Part shown: piece by piece, positions 20,147-27,619 of the stretch
How positions within the stretch are numbered: position 1 is the stretch's first letter
Layout: the number at the start of each line of letters is the position of its first letter
Assembly (NCBI RefSeq): GCF_017976235.1
Contig: NZ_JACVHC010000001.1
Coordinates: 930,001 to 994,000, forward strand
From: Pseudomonas anatoliensis
Lineage (GTDB): Bacteria > Pseudomonadota > Gammaproteobacteria > Pseudomonadales > Pseudomonadaceae
Reading direction: 5' to 3'
Length of the DNA: 64,000 nucleotides
Position numbers and translations under genes: made by a program
Notes under the pieces: generated by a model
What the model was told of the DNA's origin: nothing
What the model saw: only the letters and a program-made list of their open reading frames with translations
Databases searched by the model: none

Positions 20147-21019
20147 ATGGAAAGGAATCTGGAAAGAACTCGTCAAGACCTTGCTGAGTTTTTACGCAGC
20201 CGACGAGAGCGCATTTCACTGGCAGAAGCGGGGTTGCCACCTACGGGAAGACGCCGAACTCCGGGGCTGCGTCGCGAGGAAGTAGCCGCGTTGGCGGGTG
20301 TTGGATTGTCATGGTACACATGGCTTGAACAGGGGCGTGATATTGGCGTCTCACCTGCATTTCTGGACAATTTGTGTCGGGTTCTCAAACTTGATGCTGT
20401 TGAGCGCCGGCACCTTTATCTACTTTCCCACCAGCGTCCACCAGCCGAGCAGGGCAAAACATGGTGCGTCGTTCCGCAGATCGTCCACCGTTTGATGGCA
20501 GATCTCCCTCTGCGGCCTGCTTATGTTTTGAACTTGCGCTGGGATGTTCTGGCCTGGAATCCCGCGGCTGACAAGATCTTCAGGTTTTCAGAAAAAGCGC
20601 CCGAGCAGCGCAACATGTTATCGATGTTGTTTACCGACGAACACATGAAGTCTCTTTTCCGACCGTGGGACGACCAAGCGATCCAGATGCTGTCCAGCTT
20701 TCGTCGGGATTACGTTCACGCGTCGAATGAAAGTGACGTTGCTTCACTGGTACGTGACCTTGAAAGCGCCAGTCCGGAGTTCAAGGAGTGGTGGTCTAGG
20801 CAAGACATCCATGGACTCTGCCAAGGCATACGACATCTGGCGATTGAGTCATTCGGCAATGTCACGTTAGAGCACACGACGTTAACCATCGACGTGGAAA
20901 GGCACTTGCGCCTGGTGTACTTCGCGCCTGTGGAACATAAAATGGCATTGTTTGAATTTGAGAAATGGCTGGGGCAGGGTGTGACTGGAGCTAAATGTGA
21001 TCAATTTGTGATTTCTTAG
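20147..21019 (+). CDS. XRE-family regulator with MmyB-like ligand-binding domain
   Basis: A 290-residue protein: an N-terminal helix-turn-helix (about 1-80) with the MmyB-group signatures RRTPGLRREEVAALAGVGLS and YTWLEQGRDIGVSP, then a C-terminal PAS-like MmyB domain (LNLRWDVLAWNPAADKIF onward). Actinobacterial and proteobacterial members often control a neighbouring short-chain dehydrogenase or exporter and may bind fatty-acid-like ligands. The ATG at 20147 is preferred, with AGGAG about ten bases upstream; an in-frame ATG at 20108 would run through the promoter. It is divergent from the asnB remnant and MFS gene, which it may once have controlled. Confidence 0.85.
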   Translation: MERNLERTRQDLAEFLRSRRERISLAEAGLPPTGRRRTPGLRREEVAALAGVGLSWYTWLEQGRDIGVSPAFLDNLCRVLKLDAVERRHLYLLSHQRPPAEQGKTWCVVPQIVHRLMADLPLRPAYVLNLRWDVLAWNPAADKIFRFSEKAPEQRNMLSMLFTDEHMKSLFRPWDDQAIQMLSSFRRDYVHASNESDVASLVRDLESASPEFKEWWSRQDIHGLCQGIRHLAIESFGNVTLEHTTLTIDVERHLRLVYFAPVEHKMALFEFEKWLGQGVTGAKCDQFVIS

Positions 21020-22430
21020 TTTTTGATATCGCAGTATGGCGTTTATATATAACTACACTAAATGGTCGTTTAGTTGAGTTGATTGCTGATTCCACTTAAA
21101 GCTCGTTACCTTGCCATGACGGTAGAACATCTGCAAGATGTAGATGTCTTTCGTAAAAACGCCGGGTTAGGGCGCTTTGATGTGCTTTAACCTTATCTAG
21201 CAGATGCCAAAAATTGTTAGCGACGGCTGACTGAGCACTCGAGTGATAGTAAGGATAAGAGTAAACATTCCAAGCTAATGCTTTGAAATCTCAGGCATGC
21301 AGGGTAAATCGGGGCTAACACGCAGGTTCAGTTCATCGAGCCAGATCCTGGCGAGCTTCCGAAGGTATTGGGTAGTCGGAGAACTCCATCGCATTCAAAC
21401 GGAACGAGTGCATCACCAAACCACCAGCGTCTTCAAACAAATCGATGGGCGTTGTGTTTTCCAATCGTCGATGTGAAATGTGTGCACAAACTCCTCGCTG
21501 AACGCTTCAGATTTCACACAGCGACGCTTTTACGGGTGGATTTCTGACGTGAGTAATGTCGTAAACGAACAAGCGCTTTCTAAAAAGACGCCTTAATTCA
21601 AACGAATAGGCGATTTCGCATGCGGTGTGCAATCACGCATTCGGAGGCAATGTCTTTGGATTCGTTGCGCATGACGTAAAATTAGGCAGTACAACGACGG
21701 CAGAGGCTGCGGCGCTACACAGCGAAGAAGATTCTTCCAACCGCTATTGGTGCCAGATCCTCATATTTTACTGAGAAATCGTGAGGTGCCAGATGAAATG
21801 CAAACACTAAGGTCTTGACTTGGCACCATTCTCATCTTTTGCCGTTCTTTCTCACATTTCAGTAATCTCGACAAGTAGTCGGGCCAATCCGGTAATACTT
21901 TGTTACGTGTAATGTATATTATGTTAAATCACGTATTACGTTACGTACCCACTGCTGTCGCATTTGCCTCCAGTACTCAGAGCTGAACTGGACGTTCGCT
22001 GGCACCGCTTGATGCAACTGCGCGAAAACAGACATGGACGACCGCTCTAACCTCATTTCAGCATTTCCATTAGCGCATCGCATGATGCAGGTAGCGAGCA
22101 ACCAGGAAAGGAACCGCCGACCGACACCAGTCATGAAAGCCCCGATGACAAATCGAAGTGATCCATAGGGGATGGTGCACTTCCCTGCCCTCAATCAGGT
22201 TCATTTCGAAACCCCTTCATAAGCACAATCCTCTATTTGGTTGCGCGGCCTCGGCTTCGAGCATCGGCCCCAACACGCTGACCTTGCTCCGGCCCTTGGC
22301 AAACACTTCGCGGTGCGGCAAAGCAAATTTCGGGTTCTCTGAATGAGTCGCACGCTCAGCTCTTTCGATATGGAGTCAGTCCGGGCACAATGCGCATCCT
22401 TTTTTGGCTGGCCTTGCCGGAGGCCTCGAA
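21020..22430. other. Gene-poor, lower-GC stretch of 1.4 kb with only degraded or spurious reading frames
   Basis: No convincing gene is seen here. Base composition is visibly more AT-rich than the flanks up to about 21.95 kb. Short protein-like runs exist without a start, a ribosome site or a recognisable family: a plus-strand frame near 21612-21770 containing NHAFGGNVFGFVAHDVKLGS, a 24-codon ORF at 21116-21190 (start MTVEHLQDVD), a minus-strand 91-codon ORF at 21919-22194, and a minus-strand frame near 22245-22345 containing KFALPHREVFAKGRSKVSVL. The stretch looks like eroded remains of one or more lost genes between the XRE gene and nspC. The nspC promoter must lie in its last part. Confidence 0.6.
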
Positions 22431-23528
22431 ATGATCAAAACACCGTACTACCTCATCGACAAACAGAAACTGCTGATCAACATGCAGAAGATTGCCTATG
22501 TGCGCGAACAGTCCGGGGCAAAGGCCCTGCTGGCGCTCAAGTGCTTCGCGACCTGGTCGGTGTTTGACTTGATGCAGCAATACATGGACGGCACCACCTC
22601 GTCGTCGCTGTACGAGCTCAAACTCGGCCGGCAGAAGTTCGAAGGCGAAACCCACGCCTACAGCGTGGCTTGGGCCGACGATGAGATCGAGGAGATGCTC
22701 GACAATTGCGACAAGATCATCTTCAACTCCATCAGCCAGCTGCAACGCTTTGCCAAGCGCGCTGAAGGCAAAGTCCGCGGCCTGCGAGTCAACCCGCAAG
22801 TAAGCAGTTCCGATTATCTGCTTGCCGACCCGGCGCGTCCGTTCAGCCGTCTCGGCGAATGGGACCCGGTGAAGATCGAAGGCGTTATCGATCAGATATC
22901 CGGATTCATGTTCCACAATAACTGTGAGAACGGCGACTTCGGTCTGTTCGACCAAATGCTCTGCACCATCGAAGAACGCTTCGGTGAGTTGCTGCATAAG
23001 GTCAACTGGGTCAGCCTGGGCGGCGGTATTCACTTCACGGGTGAAGGCTATGCGCTGGATGCGTTCTGTGCGCGGTTGAAAGAGTTTTCGCAAAAGTACG
23101 GCGTGCAGGTCTACCTGGAGCCCGGTGAAGCGGCGATCACCAACAGTGCCTCACTGGAAGTGACGGTGCTCGACACCCTCTACAACGGCAAGCACCTGGC
23201 CGTGGTCGACAGCTCCATTGAAGCGCATTTGCTTGACCTGCTGATTTATCGCCTCAATGCCAAGCTGGCACCCAGCGAGGGTGATCACACCTACATGGTG
23301 TGCGGCAAGTCGTGCCTGGCCGGGGACATCTTCGGCGAGTACCAATTTGACCGTCCGCTGGCCATCGGTGATCGACTGTCATTCATCGATACCGCGGGTT
23401 ACACCATGGTCAAGAAAAACTGGTTCAACGGCCTGAAAATGCCATCCATCGTGGTGAAGCAACTCGACGGAACGGTCGAAGTGGTGCGCCAATTTGGTTA
23501 TGAAGACTACCTGTCCAGCCTTTCTTAA
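22431..23528 (+). CDS. nspC: Carboxynorspermidine/carboxyspermidine decarboxylase
   Basis: A 365-residue PLP enzyme of the alanine-racemase-fold decarboxylase family. It begins MIKTPYYLIDKQKLLINMQK. The PLP lysine is expected in ALLALKCFATWSVFDLM, and the family-typical segments FMFHNNCENGDFGLF, NWVSLGGGIHFT, VYLEPGEAAI and MVCGKSCLAGDIFGEY follow. It removes CO2 from carboxynorspermidine or carboxyspermidine, the last step of the aspartate-semialdehyde-dependent route to norspermidine or spermidine. GGAGG lies seven bases before the ATG. The partner dehydrogenase follows after 27 bases, the usual pairing (here with the decarboxylase first). Confidence 0.93.
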   Translation: MIKTPYYLIDKQKLLINMQKIAYVREQSGAKALLALKCFATWSVFDLMQQYMDGTTSSSLYELKLGRQKFEGETHAYSVAWADDEIEEMLDNCDKIIFNSISQLQRFAKRAEGKVRGLRVNPQVSSSDYLLADPARPFSRLGEWDPVKIEGVIDQISGFMFHNNCENGDFGLFDQMLCTIEERFGELLHKVNWVSLGGGIHFTGEGYALDAFCARLKEFSQKYGVQVYLEPGEAAITNSASLEVTVLDTLYNGKHLAVVDSSIEAHLLDLLIYRLNAKLAPSEGDHTYMVCGKSCLAGDIFGEYQFDRPLAIGDRLSFIDTAGYTMVKKNWFNGLKMPSIVVKQLDGTVEVVRQFGYEDYLSSLS

Positions 23529-23555
23529 CGGACAGATAAAGGAGAGTAAAAGCAA

Positions 23556-24800
23556 TTGAAAAAGAACGTTCTTATCATTGGTGCAGGAGGTGTCGCTAAG
23601 GTGGTGGCCCACAAGTGCGCACAGCATAACGATGAACTCGGTCGTATCGCTATCGCGTCGCGCAACATCTCCAAATGCCAGGCCATCATCGACAGCGTCA
23701 AGGCCAAGGGTAGCCTTAAACAACCCGCCGACATCAAAGCCTTCTCGCTGAATGCGCTGGATGTCGAGGCAACCAAGTCGCTGATCCGCGAAACCGGATC
23801 ACAGATCGTCATCAATGTCGGTTCCGCGTTCCTCAACATGTCGGTACTGCGTGCCTGTATCGATACCGGTGTAGCCTATCTGGACACTGCCATTCACGAG
23901 GAGCCGGGCAAAATCTGCGAGACGCCGCCCTGGTACGGCAACTACGAGTGGAATCACCTCGAAGAGTGTAAAGAGAAGAACATCACTGCCATTCTCGGTG
24001 TGGGTTTCGACCCAGGCGTGGTCAACGCCTATGCTGCACTTGCGCAGCAACAGTATTTCGACCGAATTGAATCGATCGATATTCTCGACGTCAATGCCGG
24101 TTCCCATGGCAAGTATTTCGCCACCAATTTCGATCCGGAAATCAATTTCCGTGAGTTCACCGGACAGGTGTGGAGCTGGCAGAACAGCCAGTGGACCAGT
24201 AACACCATGTTCGAAGTCAAGCGCACCGACGACCTGCCAGTCGTAGGGTCGCAGAACCTGTACCTGACCGGTCACGATGAAGTGCACTCGCTGTCGAAGA
24301 ATCTGGACGTGCCCAACGTGCGCTTCTGGATGAGCTTCGGCGAGCACTACATCAACGTGTTCACCGTACTCAAGAACCTTGGCCTGCTGTCCGAGAAACC
24401 GGTCAAGACCGCCGAAGGCCTGGAGGTTGTGCCGCTGAAAGTGGTCAAGGCCGTGCTGCCTGATCCGAGTTCGCTGGCGCCCGGCTACACCGGCAAGACC
24501 TGCATCGGTGATCTGGTCAAAGGCACCAAGGATGGCCAGCCGCGCGAAGTGTTCATCTACAACGTAGCCGACCACGAAGAAGCCTTTGCCGAAACCGACA
24601 GCCAGGGCATTTCCTATACCGCCGGCGTACCACCTGTCGCTGCTGCCCTGCTGGTCGCCCGCGGCGAGTGGGATGTGCAGCGTATGGCCAACGTCGAGGA
24701 GCTGCCGGCTGAGCCGTTCCTCAAGGCACTGGATGTAATGGGTCTGCCGACCCGCATCAAGGACGAGAATGGAGATCGTCCCTGGAACGGCGACGCCTAA
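23556..24800 (+). CDS. Carboxynorspermidine/carboxyspermidine dehydrogenase (saccharopine dehydrogenase family)
   Basis: A 414-residue enzyme with an N-terminal Rossmann domain (KKNVLIIGAGGVAKVVAHKC) and saccharopine-reductase-like segments (VINVGSAFLNMSVLRACIDT, ILGVGFDPGVVNAYAALAQQ). It condenses aspartate semialdehyde with a diamine, followed by NADPH reduction, to give carboxy(nor)spermidine, which nspC then decarboxylates. The start is a TTG at 23556 with AAGGAGA about ten bases upstream; no nearby ATG would keep the first strand of the Rossmann fold. A strong terminator at 24837 ends the pair. Confidence 0.92.
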   Translation: MKKNVLIIGAGGVAKVVAHKCAQHNDELGRIAIASRNISKCQAIIDSVKAKGSLKQPADIKAFSLNALDVEATKSLIRETGSQIVINVGSAFLNMSVLRACIDTGVAYLDTAIHEEPGKICETPPWYGNYEWNHLEECKEKNITAILGVGFDPGVVNAYAALAQQQYFDRIESIDILDVNAGSHGKYFATNFDPEINFREFTGQVWSWQNSQWTSNTMFEVKRTDDLPVVGSQNLYLTGHDEVHSLSKNLDVPNVRFWMSFGEHYINVFTVLKNLGLLSEKPVKTAEGLEVVPLKVVKAVLPDPSSLAPGYTGKTCIGDLVKGTKDGQPREVFIYNVADHEEAFAETDSQGISYTAGVPPVAAALLVARGEWDVQRMANVEELPAEPFLKALDVMGLPTRIKDENGDRPWNGDA

Positions 24801-24836
24801 GGCTCGCAACATTCAGGGGTGCTTCACTGCCTGTTC

Positions 24837-24867
24837 CGAAAACGCCGCTCATTGAGCGGCGTTTTCG
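24837..24867 (+). terminator. Rho-independent-type hairpin after the carboxynorspermidine genes
   Basis: Perfect 14-base stem CGAAAACGCCGCTC / GAGCGGCGTTTTCG around a three-base loop ATT. The run of T inside the right arm (GTTTTCGT) is short, but the A-rich left and T-rich right ends fit a terminator working in both directions. It starts 36 bases after the dehydrogenase stop. Confidence 0.85.
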
Positions 24868-24964
24868 TATGTACAAAAAATCAGCACGCAACTTCTGGAC
24901 ATTGTTGCGCTGGCTTCTTGTTCCTGACCGGTGCCCCGACCTGTCGCCTCAACACTGTGTGAAC

Positions 24965-25363
24965 TCAAGCCTTGGCGATTTCCGGCATTAACAGCCATTC
25001 GGCGCTGTCGTTCCAGACATCCATGTGGGTGATCTTGCCGTTGCGCACTTCGAAGCGATCCAGATAGCGATTACCGGAAAAACTGCGCCCATCGGACCAT
25101 TCGCCATACAAGGTACCGTTGGAATACACCACGGTGTGATCGCCGCGATCCATCCAGTCGAAATTGCCCAAGGCTTTTTTTACCCAGGCATAACGGGAAC
25201 CGTTGAACGCCGTGATGGCCTGTGGATCAGGCATGACCCGGCCGCCGGTGAAAGTGATCTTCACATCGGCACTCATGAAGGTCGCGGCCCTGACGGGATC
25301 GGGCGCCATGGAGGCCTCGAGAAAGCTGCTGACAATCTGCACGTCTGTATTTTCCTGCGGCAT
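24965..25363 (-). CDS. SnoaL-like / nuclear-transport-factor-2 fold protein
   Basis: A 132-residue protein with the cone-shaped NTF2/SnoaL fold pattern: VQIVSSFLEASMAPDPVRAA (helices), then strands DVKITFTGG, GDHTVVYSNGTLYGEW and NRYLDRFEVRNGKITHMDVW, the usual closing motif. Family members include small isomerases, hydrolases and binding proteins; nothing here fixes the substrate. The ATG at 25363 has AGGAG eight bases upstream. It is transcribed alone, away from the ABC transporter operon, whose operator lies about 140 bases upstream. Confidence 0.75.
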   Translation of the reverse strand: MPQENTDVQIVSSFLEASMAPDPVRAATFMSADVKITFTGGRVMPDPQAITAFNGSRYAWVKKALGNFDWMDRGDHTVVYSNGTLYGEWSDGRSFSGNRYLDRFEVRNGKITHMDVWNDSAEWLLMPEIAKA

Positions 25364-25505
25364 CGTCGAATCTCCTGACTGACTATTGATAAGCACTGGA
25401 TCGACGCCTCTGCTTAGTGCAGGGCGCGTTAATTTGGCGCGTTTGGATTTCAAGTTATTTGCGCCCTCTCCCCCGCTTTATTGGGGCGGCTGACTGGCAT
25501 CCTAC

Positions 25506-25536
25506 TTGCTAGCAATAATTATGCAAATGCTAGCAA
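25506..25536. promoter_or_regulatory. Paired TTGCTAGCAA operator before the ABC transporter operon
   Basis: TTGCTAGCAA (25506-25515) is a perfect 10-base palindrome; a near copy ATGCTAGCAA follows at 25527-25536, centres 21 bases apart, two helical turns. The ribosome site AGGAG starts right after it. A similar pair lies upstream of the gamma-glutamyltransferase gene at 33751-33782. The GntR-family regulator at 31351 is the obvious candidate to bind both. Confidence 0.7.
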
Positions 25537-25551
25537 TCAGGAGAATGATCA

Positions 25552-26739
25552 ATGGCCTTCCCGCTTTTAAACCTGCAGCGTCTTGTGTTTCCCGTGGCTG
25601 CGGCAGTCACGCTCAATGTGGTTTTGTCTGGTGGTGCCCAAGCGGCCGAACCTCCGATCAAGGTTGGTCTTGTCGCTGCTCTGTCGGGGCAGTCGGCGAA
25701 ATCCGGCGAGGCGCTGACTCGCGGCCTGACCATCGCCATCGATGAGGTAAACGCCAAGGGTGGCGTGCTCGGCCGGCCACTCGAGCTGGTGCGCCGCGAC
25801 GACGAAAGTAATCCGTCCAAAGGCATGCTGGCGGCACGCGAGTTGGTTCAGCGCGAGAAAGTCACCGTGCTCTTCGGTGGGCTGGACACCCCGGTTTCCC
25901 TGGCCATCGTGCCTCTGGCCAATCAGCTGAAAGTGCCGTTCATGGGCATCTGGGCCGCCGGCACGAAAATCACCGAGAACGGTGCCGCGGATAACTATGT
26001 GTTCCGCGTCTCGGCCGTCGATGAACTGGTGGATGAAGCGCTGGTGAAATACGGCGCCGAGAAAGGGATGAAGAAGCCGGGGATGATCCTCATCAATAAC
26101 CCGTGGGGTGAATCCAATGAAGCGGGTTTCAAGCGCGCCCTGGAGAAGCGCGGGCTGGCCAATGCCGGCGTCGAGCGGATCCAGGACAGCGACCTCGATG
26201 TGGTGCCACAGCTCACACGCCTCAAAAACGCCGGGGCCGACACCCTGCTGATGGTCGGCAACGTCGGCCCGTCAGCGCAAGTGGTCAAGTCTCTGGATCG
26301 TATGGGTTGGGACGTGCCGGTGGTGTCGCACTGGGGGCCGGCCGGTGGCCGCTTCGGTGAATTGGCCGGCCCGAACGCTTCGCGGGTGCATTTCATCCAG
26401 ACCTACGTGTTCACAGAACACAACAGCGCCAAGGGCGACGCAGTATTCGCCGCTCTGAAAAAAACCTATCCGCAGATCAAAGGCCTGGCCGACGTCACGC
26501 CCGCCGTGGGTATTGCCAATGCTTACGACGCGCTGCACTTGAGTGCTCTGGCCATTGAAAAGGCAGGCAATACCGATGGTCCTGCCGTGCGCAACGGCTT
26601 CTATGCGATCGAGGGTTATGAGGGCCTGATCAAGCGCTACCAGCAGCCTTTTACAGCCAAAAAACATGACGCGCTGGGGCCGGACGACTATCTGTTCACT
26701 CATTTCGTCGACGACCAGATCGTTCCACTCAAGCCCTGA
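25552..26739 (+). CDS. Branched-chain-amino-acid-type ABC transporter substrate-binding protein
   Basis: A 395-residue periplasmic protein: signal peptide ending GGAQA, then type-I periplasmic binding folds with KVGLVAALSGQSAKSGEALT, INNPWGESNEAGFKRALEKR, NAGADTLLMVGNVGPSAQVV and GIANAYDALHLSALAIEKAG. It belongs to the LivJ/amide-urea binding group, which covers many ligands besides leucine. It is the first gene of a five-component transport and enzyme operon and starts 16 bases after the paired palindromic operator. The ligand is probably a small amide or gamma-glutamyl compound judging by the enzymes nearby; that is inference. Confidence 0.92.
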   Translation: MAFPLLNLQRLVFPVAAAVTLNVVLSGGAQAAEPPIKVGLVAALSGQSAKSGEALTRGLTIAIDEVNAKGGVLGRPLELVRRDDESNPSKGMLAARELVQREKVTVLFGGLDTPVSLAIVPLANQLKVPFMGIWAAGTKITENGAADNYVFRVSAVDELVDEALVKYGAEKGMKKPGMILINNPWGESNEAGFKRALEKRGLANAGVERIQDSDLDVVPQLTRLKNAGADTLLMVGNVGPSAQVVKSLDRMGWDVPVVSHWGPAGGRFGELAGPNASRVHFIQTYVFTEHNSAKGDAVFAALKKTYPQIKGLADVTPAVGIANAYDALHLSALAIEKAGNTDGPAVRNGFYAIEGYEGLIKRYQQPFTAKKHDALGPDDYLFTHFVDDQIVPLKP

Positions 26740-26749
26740 GGAGTTCGCC

Positions 26750-27619
26750 ATGTTCACCGCTGCCATCGTCACCGGCCTTGGGCTAGGTAGTATGTACGCC
26801 CTGCTGGCGCTGGGTTTTCACCTGACCTATGTGGTTTCACGCACCGTCAACTTCGCTCAAGGCAGTGCCATGATGGTCGGCGCCGTGCTGGGCTACACCT
26901 TTTGCATTACCTGGGGATGGTCGATGTGGCTGGCGCTGCCGGCCACGCTGATCCTCAGTGCGCTCTATGGCCTGGTGATCGAGCGCTGGCTGGTGCGGCC
27001 GTTTCACAGTCGTGGCTCGCAGGCATGGCTGATGGCAACGGTGGCCGGCGGCATTCTGGTAGATAACCTGGCGTTGTTTACCTTCGGCAAGGAGCCTCGG
27101 CAATTCACCAGCAGTCTGCTCAACGTCAATGTTGAACTGGCAGGCGCCAGTGTTGGCGCACTGCAACTGTTGATCCCGGTGGCCGGCGCAACCATCGCGC
27201 TCGCGCTATTTCTGGTGCGGCGCTACACCCGGCTGGGCAAGGTGCTGGAAGCCTGCGTGCAAAATCCACGTGCGGCGATGCTGATGGGCATCAACGTCAA
27301 TCGGGTGGTTGCCATCGCGTTTGCCATCTCAACCGTCTTCGCGGCCCTGGCGGGTCTGCTGATTGCGCCCCTGTTCAGCGTCAATGCCGAGATGGGTCTG
27401 CTGTTCGGCCTCAAGGCGTTCGCCGTGGCGATCCTTGGCGGAATTACCAGCGCCGGCGGGGTGTTTGCCGCCGGGTTGTTGTTCGGTCTCTCGGAGGCGC
27501 TGATCACCCTGTATTTCGGCTCGGCCTTCACGCAGATATTGACCTTCGCCCTGGTGATTCTGGCGTTGGCGATCCGTCCAAACGGCCTGTTCGGCAGTCA
27601 GGCACTGGTGAAAGTATGA
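26750..27619 (+). CDS. ABC transporter permease, LivH type
   Basis: A 289-residue inner-membrane permease with about eight helices and LivH-type features: LGLGSMYALLALGFHLTYVV, SRTVNFAQGSAMMVGAVLGY, the cytoplasmic loop LEACVQNPRAAMLMGINVNR that meets the ATPase, and FAVAILGGITSAGGVFAAGL. It forms the membrane channel with the LivM-like half of the next gene. GAGG precedes the ATG. The last four bases overlap the start of the fused gene, so the two are translated together. Confidence 0.93.
   Translation: MFTAAIVTGLGLGSMYALLALGFHLTYVVSRTVNFAQGSAMMVGAVLGYTFCITWGWSMWLALPATLILSALYGLVIERWLVRPFHSRGSQAWLMATVAGGILVDNLALFTFGKEPRQFTSSLLNVNVELAGASVGALQLLIPVAGATIALALFLVRRYTRLGKVLEACVQNPRAAMLMGINVNRVVAIAFAISTVFAALAGLLIAPLFSVNAEMGLLFGLKAFAVAILGGITSAGGVFAAGLLFGLSEALITLYFGSAFTQILTFALVILALAIRPNGLFGSQALVKV

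Noticed and set aside
21919..22194. A 91-codon minus-strand ORF in the gene-poor stretch
   Set aside because: No family resemblance and no convincing ribosome site; kept only as part of the eroded-region description.
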